NCBI GenBank assembly: GCA_014529385.2
Contig: CM043969.1
Coordinates: forward strand, 67,733,676-67,797,675
Source: Adiantum capillus-veneris
Taxonomy: Eukaryota > Streptophyta > Polypodiopsida > Polypodiales > Pteridaceae
DNA length: 64,000 nucleotides
Reading direction: 5' to 3'
A program made the position numbers and the translations under genes. Below, piece by piece: positions 31,802-43,480 of this stretch (positions are counted from its first letter, which is position 1; each line of letters opens with the position of its first letter). The notes below the pieces were generated by a model. The model was not told the origin of the DNA, did not search any database, and worked only from the letters and a program-made list of their open reading frames with translations.

Positions 31802-31805
31802 AAAA

Positions 31806-32372
31806 TGAGAGCACCACCTGTAGCGCGGATAATGTGTCGTGCTCTCTACAATGGGTGGTCCTCAGTGCAATGTGCGTGACAATCTTACTCAAACAGATTG
31901 AAAAGAAAGGAAACAATAGACGTCAACTGAGCTCACAAAGACACAACCGCAGACTAGAACATATGACTCGACTATCTCAAAGAACTGATACAGACTCTGG
32001 CGTGGCAGCACACTTAGCTCCAGCCCAGGACTCACAGGTACAATGGGGGTGTCGAGGCTCAGATGTGCAGGGATGGTGAAGACGTGCTCTGTGTATAGAC
32101 TCACTCTAGACGACTACGTAAAAGATAATCCTGACCAAACCGCTACTACTCATATATACAACCATAAAGAGCCACCAACGGCTCATAAATAATAGCACCT
32201 AAGTCTATCTCCACTGGGTGACGGTGGTGACCTGGCCACGATGTCCACTAAACCACCGTATCCCTGCCACGTGTCACTGCCCAGCACCGTCCAGCGCGAC
32301 CAGACCAAAGACCAACTGTAAAGTCCAAACTGTACTAATTGTCCTGTGAAAGTGACATTGTAGCCTGCTCTA
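31806..32372 (-). repeat. E4 3' LTR
   Basis: 567 bp, minus orientation. Its sense start is TAGAGCAGGC (TG mutated to TA). It is separated from the inverted copy only by the tRNA segment and AAAA. Confidence 0.85.
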
Positions 32373-32476
32373 GAGGTTGCCCGCCACAAGACCGCTTCCC
32401 GTCCCGGAGAGCGGAACTGAAGAACAAAAAGATCGGCAACCAAGTCTACTACTTGTAAAACTCCAAAAGGTGATAT

Positions 32477-34542
32477 CTACTGTTGGTGGTCGGATGATGG
32501 AGGAGGAGACTGGTAGAAAGGTGGGTAAGGAGATGGAGGCCATGTGTATGGTGGAGGGTAGTGGCTATGAGGAGGGTACATTGGATATGGAGTGGCCACC
32601 CCATGAGCAGCATCAGACTGAGTAGGGTAAGTAGGTGGAGCATGTGGAAACCCAAGAAAAGACTGATTAGACTGAGAAGGTGGGACAGTTGGAAACCCAG
32701 GAAAAGACCGAGTAGGCTGAGATGGTGGAACAGGTGGTTGGAATCCAGGGAAGCTGTAGAAGTGCTGAGGAAAAGAGGTGGAGTGGGAGGGGGAGGCCAT
32801 AGAGGGTCCATGAAACTGTGATGAGGCCGATCCTACTGGCTTAGACTCCATAGTGGTAGGATTTGTTTTCTCAGCTGCTTGAGAATCCCCTGAATGGGCT
32901 TTGGAAACATCCGTCTGTATCTGTTCTGCCATAGCAGCAACTTGCGTAGAAACCGGAGCTGTAGTTGTAGCTGTAGCTGTTTCTGAAATGGCTACAAATT
33001 GGTATTTGGCACATGAGGGACACACTGTATGTACCACAGGAGAAAGGTCCTGAACTGTGGCCATATCATTTGCCTCTTTTAACTGTATTTGTTGAGTGCG
33101 GACAATATGTTTGAGGTGCACTACCTATTGAGTGAGAATCTTTATGCGATCTTGAGCCTGAGCAATTAACATGTCCCTATCCATCGATCGTTGAAGGTGG
33201 CTGCGCACTTCCCTTTGCATACTGTCATAGACAGCACGATGCAGACCGTTGGTACGTTGCAATGAGATGGGTGCATCCATAATCGTCGAAATGGCTCTTC
33301 TGTCCGCATCTAAAAGTCTGTCGGTTTGAGGCACAAAATTGGCAAACATGTCAGGTTGCCTAGATGTAGGTGTCCCAGAGCTAGATGCCCCTGCAATATC
33401 CCTATGTGTCCTTGCACTAAGAGTAGTAGTAGGTGGTACTGTCGACACAAATGGAGGGTGTGTTTTGGTGATGCAACACTACTCACAAGAGGTGGTGTAA
33501 AAGTAGAGGTGGCCACAAAAGTAGTCATGCCCACTCTTGGTGTTGCAGTATTGACGTCAGAGATTTTGACCTGTGATTCAGAGAAGGGTAGTGTTGCTAA
33601 CTGCTCAGTCGAATCTTTTTGCACTTTTGCCCTCTTGTGTAAGGTGCCTTTCCCTTTCGCCATTTTGGAACGGCCTTGTTCTTGTTCTTTGGCTTCATCT
33701 TGCAGGGTGAGAACAACAGTTGCATCTGCCTTTTGCTGCATAATTTGCACTACCCAATACATAATAGGGGTTGCATAGCAATTGAACCTCTCCGCTTTCC
33801 CTTTACGTTGAGTCCGAAATCGCTTTGCCCCGTCCTGTAGCGCCCTAAACAGCAGATGGTGAAATGGATACGGCAGGCAGTGGCAGAGACAAAAAAAAGC
33901 ATCGCATATTCCTAGAGAACCTGGAGAAGATGGAACTACTGCTCTTTCCGGTGCGCGCAGTAAAAAATTATACTGTAAAATTGAATACAGCTGCTGATTC
34001 CTGTGATGGTCTGCATGTGAGTGCAGCAACAGTTCTTGGCACGCATTTGCAGTGTCTTTCGGGGAGAGATTCGAGAAGGTTTTTGTGGCGGGCAAAGGTG
34101 CCAGCACTTTCAATATCCCCATAGCATGTTCGATATCCTCCAGTGTAAGTGTAATTCCATTTAGCTTTGGAAAAGTAAGCAAGAGGGCACTTAGCTTGGC
34201 ACTGGAGATTGTGCATGACAAATTGGCCTGCGTCAAATTTTGGAGACCCAAGTGTATCATTTGCTGCTGAGAGAACACATCTTTGAGTGCCGGGTTTGGC
34301 GCCTGTAAATGATAGATCATTAGTAAGGGTACCTTCAAGATGGCACCAGAAGGGCGAGGCTCCTTGAGAGCGGTGACCTTGCCAGCAGTGACTGATTGGG
34401 GTAAATCTTCCTCTGAAGATTCTCCTGAAAGTTGCTCTGAACTAGGAGTATAGTCTGATTTATTGTAAGAGCTATCCCCAGAGGAGGTAGAGGACTCTTC
34501 CTCCGACTGGAGATGCTGCTCTCGATTCCGAGTACGAACCAT
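32477..34542 (-). pseudogene. E4 extra ORF between pol and the 3' LTR
   Basis: A long product in pol orientation. It starts MVRTRNREQHLQ at 34542 with an acidic/Ser-rich N-terminus. A 410-aa frame shifts near 33440-33310 into 107 aa (MSTVPPTTTLSAR...RIKILTQ), ending at a stop near 33125. A 214-aa frame then follows, whose C-terminus is Pro/Tyr/Ser-rich (PPYTWPPSPYPPFYQ). Restoring frames would give about 700 aa. The middle is predicted globular and the C-terminus disordered. No family recognised. The position matches the additional or env-like ORFs of Athila/Tat elements, but I see no signal peptide or convincing transmembrane segment. Confidence 0.6.
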
Positions 34543-35863
34543 ATTGATATACCAGAGAATCTTTTGTTCTGAATCTACAATTGATGAATCTTTAAGAACT
34601 TGTGTGTTCTTAAGTCCTCACCTGATACATATACCACAATAAACCACACTGAGATTCAATTTCTTCAACCCACACTAAAATACATGTTGCGACCACAACC
34701 AAATACATGTAGCAAGGTTAATTCAAGCTGCCATCTTCAAGTGCTATCCAGCTTATGGGTGGTGAAGGAGCATGGCCAAGGAGCACGGAGCACGGAGAGA
34801 GAACTCTTGGAGGCACGCCTGGTGATGGAGAGAAAGCCTGGAGAGAGAACACCTGGAGGCACGCTGGCGATAGAGAGAGAGCCTGGAGAGAGAACGCCTC
34901 GAGGAATGCTGGCTGAAAACGCTCGCAGAGAATACTCGCTGCGGCTGAGTTTTATTTTTTCTTGTGTCTGAAAGTGAGGCTGATTTTTACGCTGAGCTGG
35001 AATTTAAAGCCAGGTAAGTATGGGCTTTCAATTTATTTTAATATGGCTTACTTTTAGAGCACCGTGGGCGAGGGCGAGGGTGACAACAGCGTGGGCGAGG
35101 GTGAGGGCGAGAGGAAAGGGAGGGCGAGGGGCGAGGGCGGGGGGAGAGGGCGAGGGGAGAGGGCGAGGGTGAGGGCTTGGTGGCGAGGGGAGAGGGCGAG
35201 AGGAGAGGGAGAGGGCGAGGGCGAGGGCTTGGTGGCGAAGGTCAGGGCAGCAAGGCGAAGGGATGTTTGAGGGCGAGGTCACATGGCGAAGGCGAGGCAA
35301 TCGGGTAGCTGTTGGACGAACCAATTAGATGCAAGGTGAGGGCAGCATGAGTGAGAGGACATCAGAGGACATCAGAAGCACCAAGCAGGCAAAGGGACTA
35401 GCAAAAGCAGGGAAGATTCACAGAATGCGGAAATTAGGTAATCTAACCTGTATGAAAGAATCCATGGTAGATAAAAACGCGAAGTAAAATTGCTAATGAA
35501 CATGGTACCTTCATAAATACCCAATTGAAGAACACTAAGACTTATATGCATAGCAAAAAGAACTTAGTGTCACATGAGACGCTATAAATCAACAGAATTT
35601 TGTTCCTTGTAAAAAGGCATTAGTCGGGTTGAGGTAGCACCAGAGAGAGTGAAGGAGAGAGTTTCCCCAATTCTAGAATCAAGCCTATTGAACGCAATAG
35701 AGTCAGTAGACGGAGAGCTGTATAAGAAGAGGGTGTACGAGATAGTGATGAAAAAGAAACAACAGAAAGAGGGGATGTCTAAGATAGTGATACCAAAAGA
35801 TCCATTTAAGGGTTCAGGAGTCAATGGATCTAGGATCAAATGCTATCATGCTTAAGCTGGCGA
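34543..35863 (-). other. E4 region between pol and extra ORF, with minisatellites
   Basis: A (GAGAGAAC-rich) repeat lies at 34790-34905 and a GGCGAG minisatellite at about 35058-35280. A 28-bp perfect inverted repeat (arms about 35819-35846 and 35898-35925) overlaps the end of integrase, so the + strand also reads VNGSRIKCYHA. No supported gene. This spacer may hold promoter or splice signals for the extra ORF. Confidence 0.5.
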
Positions 35864-38800
35864 TCAACGGTCTAAAATCAAGTGTTGATCTCGCCGATAG
35901 CATTTGATCCTAGATCCATTGACTAAAGGCAGCGGAACTCCTTCAAGGGTGGCTAATTGTACGGCCCCTTGGGGTAGAATCTTCATCACCTTATATGGTC
36001 CTTGCCATGCTGGGACCAACTTCTTTGTTTTTTTCAGATACTTAGCTTGATAAAGTAGCACCAGTGCTCCTTGCGTTATTTTCGGCTTTCTGAGATGGCG
36101 ATCATGCCAAGCTTTGCGACGAAGCTGCTCTGCTTCTAGAGCCAGAGAAGCCAAACTTCGGCTTTCATCCAGAAGAAAAAGATGAGAGACAGATGCCGAC
36201 CCCAAATCTCCATTGGCACGCAGACTGCTGACTCGCGGAGATCCTGAGTTGAATTCGAAGGGTGCTATCGCTTCCAAACCGAAAGCTAATTGAAATGGGG
36301 TGTGATTGGTTGTGGCTTTGAAAGAAGTTCGGTATGCCCACAGGGTGCCGTGAATAGCTTGAGCCCAAGTCACAGGATGGAGATGACATGCTTTCCGCAG
36401 AAGTGCTATCAGAACCTTATTAGTGCTCTCGGCCTGTCCGTATGCTCTAGGGTAATAGGAATAAGATTTTCGGTGAAATTTTTTGTAGTTGGCAAGCAAG
36501 GTTGAAATCTGCACAAAATATTTTCGTAGAGAAACTTGGCTACCGTAGTGCCAGTGCAATCCGTTGTTGCCTGTACCTCTGCCCACTTTGTTGCATAATC
36601 TGTAGCCACTAGGAGATACTTTCGATTGCTTGGTTGGGCGGAGCGAGTAATTGGACCCACAAAATCAATGCCCCATCTCTCAAAGGGCTGCCATGCCATC
36701 AAGACCTGCAGAGGACGGTTTGATTGCTTGCTTGGTTTAGGACCACAGCACTGACACACATCACATACTTTTACATAGGCAATTGCATCCCGAAAAACAT
36801 AGGGCCGGCATAAGCCACACTGGAGAATCTTCTGGGCAGTAATATGACCAGGGTAATGGCCACCAGTGGGACCACTGTGGACATCCTCCAAAATATACTC
36901 CACTTCATGAGGGGAGACACACCTCCTCAGAACACCATCCTGTCCTGACTTGTATAGCTGGCCTCCAATCAGAGTGAAAGGCCTAGACTTCAACAACAAT
37001 CGTCTCTTTTGCAGTGTAGAAGCGTTCTCTGGGTACACGCCAGTAGAAAGCAGATGCAAAACATCACCGTACCATTCCGGAGTGGTATCCACCTTAAAGA
37101 GACTGCTATCTGGAAAGTCGTCTGCAACCCCTGTTGCTTCTTCACCCGTGTGAATGCGAGAGAGGTGGTCGGCAAGGACACGATGTTTGCCGGGTCTGAG
37201 TATCACTTGGAAGTCAAATTCTTGAAATAAGAGTAGCCATCGCCATACTCGACCTGCAACTTGCGGCTTGTTGAGCAGATATTGCAGTGATCAGTAATAA
37301 CTATGAAGTGGACCCCTAATAAATAATGCCGAAATTTTTGCAGAGCATACACAATTGCTAAACCTTCCCTTTCTGTGGTGCTATAGCTGCGCTCTGCCTT
37401 GGTAAGTAGACAACTTGCATAGTGAACAGTGCGATCCAGGTTGTACTTCTTACTAGGTTGAGTCAGCACAGCCCCCAGAGCCAGTTGACTGGCATCAGTA
37501 TGCACATGAAAAGGGAGAGACCAATTGGGAGCTACTAGATAAGCGCTTTAGTGAGGCGTTTTTTGAGGCATGCAAAAGCTTCGGCCTCTGCATTTGACCA
37601 TTGAAAGGGAACAGTAGCACTGGTTAGGCGGGTTAGGGGTTGAGCCACCTGTGCATACATGCGTATAAACCGGCAATGATAGCCTGTTTGGCCTACAAAG
37701 CTCTGCACCCCTTTTGGACTGATGGGAGGTGGTAACTTTAAGATTGCCACGATCTTCTCTGGGTCAGGCGCTAAACCTTTAGCAGACACCACATGGCCTA
37801 GAAGTGTGCCCTCAGTGACCAAAAAATGACATTTGTTAGGATTTAGCTTTAGGCGTGCCTCTCTGCACCTGAGGAAGACAACAGAGAACTGAGCGAGGTG
37901 TTCCTCTAGATTTTCCACTGGGGTTGAACATTGAGCACCTGAGAAGGTCGAAAAATTGTCCATGAAGATGCGAAGATGATCCGTAAGCAGAGGACAAAAG
38001 ATGAGATATACCGCTCGATTGAAAGGTGGAGCGTTTTTCAACCCAAAAGACATTCTAGTGTATATAAAAATACCCCAGGGAGTCACAAAGGCCGTTTTCA
38101 GCTGATCACCTGGATGGATGCCCAACTGATTGTATCCACTAAATCCATCCATGAAACTGTACATCTTCAAGCACATGCTCAGTGAAAGGTGTGGGGAAAC
38201 CATCTGGGATAGTTACCTTATTCAGAGCGCGGTAATCTACGCACACACGGATTTTATTGGATTGCTTCTTAGGAGCTATCACCATGGGTGATAACCACTC
38301 AGAGTGCTCCAGAGGTACAATGATCCCTGCCTCTTGTATTTTTTCTAGCTCTGACTTGACCGCCTCAGCATACTTCGGGTTGAGCTTGTAAGCTCGGCCT
38401 CTTACAGGCTTAGCCCCTTCAACCAGAGGTATAGTGTGGACACCCAATTCTGGTGGGATCCCCTCCAAATCCTTGTAGGACCAGGCAAAAACATCTTTAA
38501 AAGAGTGTATAAAAGAGACTACTTGATTAACGCGGGATGCTCCCATAACCAAGCTGCTAAGAGTACGTGCTGAGGGTTGTCAGGATCTCCCAGGTTGACT
38601 TCTTTGACCGGGTCAGGAGGTGTAGCTGGAGAGGGTGCTTTAGGAGATGAGAAGTGAGCTGCCTCTTGGAGCTTCGAGACATCATGTGCTGGTGTTTGAT
38701 TGATTGGAAACTCCGCATACTCTTCTTGTAACCATCCTGGTGGAAGCTCCTCGAAGGGTAAATCTTCAGACACAAACATAACAGAGTGCTTTTGAAGGGG

Positions 38801-39936
38801 CGGGACGTCCGACTTGGGAGATGTTAGAGGAAGGGGGGAATCTTTGGCGAGTTCATGCAGAGGAGATTTCTTCCCCCTTCGGTGATGTGTTATAGGTTCC
38901 CAGAGGCCGACGGCTTCCATCAGAGGATCATTTGAATCATGAGAATCAGGGGCTGACACACTTACTTCTTCGAGGGTCCATTGTCTGCTGTAGGACTACT
39001 GTCTGCTGTAGGACATGGGACATTGGTGTCCGCGTGAGGAGCTAGGAGAGAGAGTGTTACCGGCACAGGTGAGTTTTGAATAGAGACCACATAGCATGGC
39101 ATCGAGGTGGTAGCTTCCAACCACTGCAACAGGTCTTCGTCAGACCCGCCAGGTGGGATCGGCTGCTCAGGGTCGGGGTTGGACTGTACTGACAATGAGC
39201 TGTGATGAGCCACTGGGTCCATCCCTCCTTCGAGCTGAATTGGTTGCATGGGGGAGCCAGGAGTATGTATCCACATGGCGTCGTTTCCCCAATCATGAAG
39301 TGCCTTAGTATGCCACAACCATGGTCTACTAATCAGCAAAGGAAATCCTCTCTCCACCTGAGAAAGACTGACCACCATAAAATCCAAGCTAAATGTGAAG
39401 TCTTGTATCCTTAGAGGCACCTTCTCTACTATGCCCACAGGGTAGACTGTCCTCTGGTCTGCCAATGTAACAGTGAATGGAGCAGGGCGGGTAGGCTGCA
39501 GACCTAAGGTCGACATAGTAAATTCTGGTATTAGATTGATCCCAGATCCACCATCCACTATGACGCCTGAGAATTGATGCCCAAGAATATATACAGTGAG
39601 ACGAGGACTTTTGTAGTCGATGAGGGGAGCAGCTAGATATGAAATCATGTAGGACTCCAAGGGCTGCACAGGTAGGTGCCCGCCACTAGGCCCTGCACCA
39701 GGGTACAGAGACTGAATTACTGAGAGGGTGTCACTTCTGAGGGTTGCATCTAGCCGGAGCATCTCATAAAGGGACACTTGTTGAAAGGTGTTCTTCAAGA
39801 TTGCTTGCGCTGTGGGCTTAGCTCCTACAATCTGGGCCTCCTCGGAAACTTTGACCTGTTGCAAGTCAGCCAACTGTTGCCAGGAAGTCTCCATCAATGT
39901 CCGAAAGCATAGAGATTGGCCTATTCTTTTCACCAC
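35864..39936 (-). pseudogene. E4 Pol: protease, RT, RNase H, integrase
   Basis: Protease 39936-38962 with VIVDGGSGINLIPEF (DGG active site as in Tat/Ogre) and LLISRPWL. After a frameshift comes a linker. RT runs 38552-37535 (RVCVDYRALNKVTIPDGFP; MDGFSGYNQLGIHPGDQ), with FMDN where FMDD is expected. RNase H 37505-37203 (YSTTEREGLAIVYALQKFRH, then TDH). Integrase 37206-35864 has a zinc finger (HSGPTGGH...CDVCQCC), first core Asp WGIDFVGP and a C-terminal VNGSRIKCY tail. No chromodomain. At least four frame changes and the RT mutation make it non-functional. Confidence 0.85.
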
Positions 39937-41656
39937 TTAAGGGTTTGACAGTTTGATCAGGTTGCGGAAGTGATGGACGAGATGGTCCTGTTGGCAAGCT
40001 TAAACCCAGGGCTGCTTTTTGTGCCCGAGTGAGCACGCCAGCGGGCTCTGCCACTTGTTGTGGCCGAACTGTATGAGTAGCAGGTGCTGGCTGAGGGGTG
40101 GTGTTCACTGTGGTTAGATTGATCTTTGGGAATGTGAACTCTTGTTGGTTTTGAGTCGGGCCTGAAGATGAGGATGCCCTTTGCTTGGGACAATCCTTAC
40201 TGCAGTGGTCCTTAGACTCCGGACAATGTCTGCAAGGAGGAGACCCTTCAGGTTAAGGACACTTACTTTGGTAATGCCCATATTCACCGCATCTGTAGCA
40301 TAAGATTGGCTGATTAGACGGACGAAACGGGGGACGAGGTGGTCGTTGCTCTTGTTGCTGCATGGAGTTGGAGGCTGAGGTGTAGAAGCTTTGGGGAACT
40401 GAAGGAGTACTAGCATGATAAAAGCTGGGGGATGCAAAGTTGTTGTGCATACCTTGCTGCATAGGAGGTGTTGTCAGCAGAGGTGGCAACGGGTTTTGAT
40501 GGCCATAGGGTGAGACCATGTTGGATGCAGGTGCTAGCCGTTGTTGGAGAGAAGGACCTAGACTTTGTTGTATTTGCCGCAATCCCTTGATATAGCAACA
40601 ATCCTTGTCTTCGTGCCCAGATTTTTCGCAGAAGTGGCAATAAGTCCAAAGGGGACAGTCCTGTGGAGGATGTCCTGGAGAGTGACAAGAGCTGCACCAC
40701 ACCATAGCTTTAGTCTCCTGCTGAGACCGAAGCTCTTCTAGCTCTCTCTTGATTTGATCCAAAGCCTCAAGATGCGGTGGTTTCTCTTGTCTAAGAGAGA
40801 TTGATTTCTCTTCTTGGAGAGCGCGTTGTAGTTTTAGGGCTTCAAGTTCTCTGCGCAAAGAAGTCAATGGATTAGCAGGACTACTTTCTGAGAACACAGA
40901 GGGAGTCTCTATGTGAAGGGAGTTGTTGAATAGCTTCCTAGCCCCCTCTATCCTAGTAGCAGCTGCGATGAATTCCTCCAGAGTGGCGTCGGGTCGGAGA
41001 CTCTCTCGGAGTTTTTGTTGAGTGGTTTTGGGGAGCGCCTTCTCCACCCACTTCTTAACCATGAATTTACCAGGTTGCTGGGGAAGCTTGGCAACCAGAG
41101 ACTTGGTTTTAGTCATAAGCTCTGCAAAAGTCTCCTCTGACTGAAGCACCATGTTGGCCAACTCATCCAACACCTTCTCTTGGTAGTCACCTGGCCTGAA
41201 AGCTGCACAAAACCGTTGTCTTAAGGTTGTCCAAGTTGCAAAATGGTTCTCTGCAAATTGGCTGTACTATTTGTCTGCTAAGCCATCCAAGGTGGATGGA
41301 AAGAGTACCAAATAAGCATCTTCTCTGTTAAGACCACGACCCCTACAGAGAGATACAAACCTCCTTGCATGGTTGTCAGCATCTTCTGAAGAGAGTCCTT
41401 TGAAGGTGGGGAACTTGATGTTTACCTTGGCCAAAACACTAGCCAACGCCTCCATGGCCCCTTGCTGAGCCTGTTGCTCAATAGCCTGCTGTAGCAGAAT
41501 AGGAGAGAGCTTTACTGGAGAAGGTGATCTGGAAGATGTGGAACCGGATGAAGGAATGGGTGATGTCGTATGTGGAGGTATGGGTGATGAGGTTAATGGA
41601 CTTCTACTAGGTACCAAAGGTCGTCTTTTGTCATAGTACTTCAGAGGGCTCAGTAG
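39866..41656 (-). pseudogene. E4 Gag with four zinc knuckles
   Basis: Read leftwards: a Ser/Pro-rich leader (YYDKRRPLVPSRSPLTSSP), a Gag capsid domain (FPTFKGLSSEDADNHARRF; a stop at ~41267 divides it from MLDELANMVLQSEETF), a coiled-coil-like stretch (LRRELEALKLQRALQEEKS) and knuckles CSSCHSPGHPPQDC, CHFCEKSGHEDKDC and CYRCGEYGHYQSKC. An in-frame stop then precedes a fourth, CRHCPESKDHCSKDC (one extra residue before His). The Pro-rich tail joins protease. The MULE at 41657-42060 separates it from its leader. Confidence 0.82.
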
Positions 41657-42060
41657 CATAGTTACCGGGGAACGTGTTCCGCAGGCCCTAGAAGGCTGGA
41701 ACGCCGTTCCCTCCCCCTCTGCCAAGCTGGAACGCCCCGGAACGTTTTGCCGTTCCGGGTGACCACCTGATACCGGAACGGCCGGCCGGAACGGCCTCGG
41801 AACAGCCCGGAACGGCCAACTCTCAAAATGGGAAGAAATAGGCAGTTTTTTGCAAATTTGCAATGAACATTAGGTGTTTTTTTAGTGTGCAAGGACTCAA
41901 AAATTAAAATGCACCCCCTCACACCCATTCCCTTCTCAAGCATTATTTGGGTGTTTTTTATGCCTCCCGTTCCGCGCCGTTCCTGTTCCGGACCCCTGGC
42001 CGTTCCCCCGTTCCGCGAGGGTCCCCGTCGTCATTCCCGTTCCGCGTTCCGGGTAACTCT
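41657..42060. mobile_element. 404-bp MULE-like non-autonomous DNA transposon
   Basis: Flanked by a perfect 9-bp duplication GCTCAGTAG (41648-41656 and 42061-42069), the length made by Mutator-like transposases. Ends are inverted: ATAGTTACCGGGGAACG at the left versus AGAGTTACCCGGAACG (reverse complement) at the right. Both arms consist of irregular GGAACG/CGTTCC repeats; the centre is AT-rich and non-coding. It carries no transposase. It splits the E4 gag leader. Confidence 0.82.
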
Positions 42061-42069
42061 GCTCAGTAG

Positions 42070-42454
42070 TGCGCTTTGACGCTCGACTGACCGCCTTGTA
42101 TGTGTCATGCAATGACCACCAATCCAACCAAGCTTTGGGCAAGAAGACCCTTAACTGTGGCGCTGAACGAACACAGGTCTAGACCAGGACAAGTGAGGAC
42201 AGTGACTAGACCACCTGGTCCAGGACCAGGGCAAGTGACTAGACCACCTAGCTAGACCAGGACAAGGAGGACGGGACCCGGACGAGGAGGGACTAGACTA
42301 GGAGCAGGGACGAGGACGAGGACTGGTTGGACCAGGGCGAGAGAGCACAAGACCAGCAGACTAACTACACAATGCAAGCAAAGTGGGCGAAGCTAGGTAA
42401 CAACCAACTAGCTTCACGATTTGTATCTCAACAGAGAGTGAGACGTCATTTGAG
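42070..42454 (-). other. E4 leader (gag start region and 5' UTR)
   Basis: Contains short direct repeats of ctagaccaggacaag and gaggacgag (42180-42345). No independent gene. Confidence 0.5.
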
Positions 42455-42472
42455 ATCCCATCGTGGTCGCCA
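42455..42472 (-). other. E4 primer-binding site (tRNA-Arg)
   Basis: Minus strand TGGCGACCACGATGGGAT three bases after the LTR end. It is complementary to the CCA end of the tRNA-Arg copied at 31763-31801, with one internal mismatch. Beyond 18 nt it diverges from the tRNA. Confidence 0.82.
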
Positions 42473-42475
42473 AAA

Positions 42476-43050
42476 TGAGAGCACCACCTGTAGCGTGGAT
42501 AATGTGTCGTGCTCTCTACAGTGGGTGGTCCTCAGTGCAATGTGCGTGACAATCTCACTCAAACAGACTGAAAAGAAAGGAAACAACAGACGTCAACTGA
42601 GCTCACAAAGACACAACAGCAGACCAGAACATACGGCTCGACTATCTCAAAGAACTGATACAGACTCTGACGTGGCAGCACACTCAGCTCCAGCCCAGGA
42701 CTCATAGGTACAATGGGGGTGTCGAGGCTCAGATGTGCAGGGATGGTGAAGACATGCTCTGTGTATAGACTCACTCTAGACGACTACGTAAAAGATAATC
42801 CTGATCAAACCACTACTACTCATATATACAACCATAAAGGGCCACCAACGGCTCATAAATGACAGTAGCTAAGTCTATCTCCATTGGGTGGTGGTGGTGA
42901 CCTGGCCACGATGTCCACTAAACCACCGTATCCCTGCCACGTGTCACTGCCCAGCAAGTCCGTCTAGTGTGAACCGACCAGACCAAAGACCAACTGTAAA
43001 GTCCAAACTGTACTAACTGTCCTACGAAAGTGACACTGTAGCGTGCTACA
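42476..43050 (-). repeat. E4 5' LTR (575 bp)
   Basis: Sense start TGTAGCACGC at 43050, sense end TCTCA at 42476. Matches 31806-32372 apart from scattered substitutions. Followed by TSD GTAAC. Confidence 0.88.
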
Positions 43051-43480
43051 GTAACCAGTTTAAGGACGGGAGGAACTTGTTTTGGAGCCCCTGACTCCGC
43101 AACATGCGAGTGCTCCATATCCTGCTAGGCGCATGAAGTACTTGGGCTTGAGCCTCAACAGGCTCTGTTCGCGGTGTAGGTTGCCTTATTTGTTGTGGCA
43201 CTGGTGGCGCTTGCAAGAGCTCCATAAACCTTGGGTTCAGCACCAGTTGCGAAAACACATTCACCGTGGCAACTAACTGAGTCCTGAACACATCATCCTT
43301 AAGTTGCCTAGTCATAAAGCCCTGTACTAAAAGAACATTCACATCAACAGGAGGTACAGACAGACATGACGTGAACTCTTGCCAACCTCGAACACCATAG
43401 GAATTTCCTGCCTGCCCTGCGGAGAGGAACCCTCTTCCATAATGCCCTTCCCTTTGTCGGTCAAAACAACTGAGGCTCAC
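43051..43480 (-). pseudogene. E3 Gag N-terminus (beyond E4)
   Basis: Minus frame reads DDVFRTQLVATVNVFSQLVL then NPRFMELLQAPPVP, aligning with E1 residues 51-82 (DDIFRTQLATAVAMFTQVM..). It therefore belongs to E3 and continues at 31192. The start region near 43440 corresponds to the E1 start. Confidence 0.82.

Larger units (their letters stand above)
31193..43050 (-). mobile_element. E4: Tat/Ogre-like (non-chromo) Ty3-gypsy element
   Basis: Inserted in E3 gag with TSD GTAAT (31188-31192) and GTAAC (43051-43055). Transcribed leftwards: 5' LTR 42476-43050, tRNA-Arg PBS, Gag with several zinc knuckles, Pol (PR-RT-RH-IN) without chromodomain, a long extra ORF after pol, and 3' LTR 31806-32372. 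A surplus inverted LTR plus a tRNA copy sits at the left end. The ~11.4 kb size (MULE excluded), tRNA-Arg PBS and RT wording (FSGYNQLGIHPGDQLKTAF) suit the Tat/Ogre side of the gypsy tree. Confidence 0.85.

Noticed and set aside
32477-33121. Pro/Tyr-rich 214-aa ORF as a host extensin-like gene
   Set aside because: It is the frameshifted C-terminus of E4's extra ORF, in element orientation next to the 3' LTR. No signal peptide.
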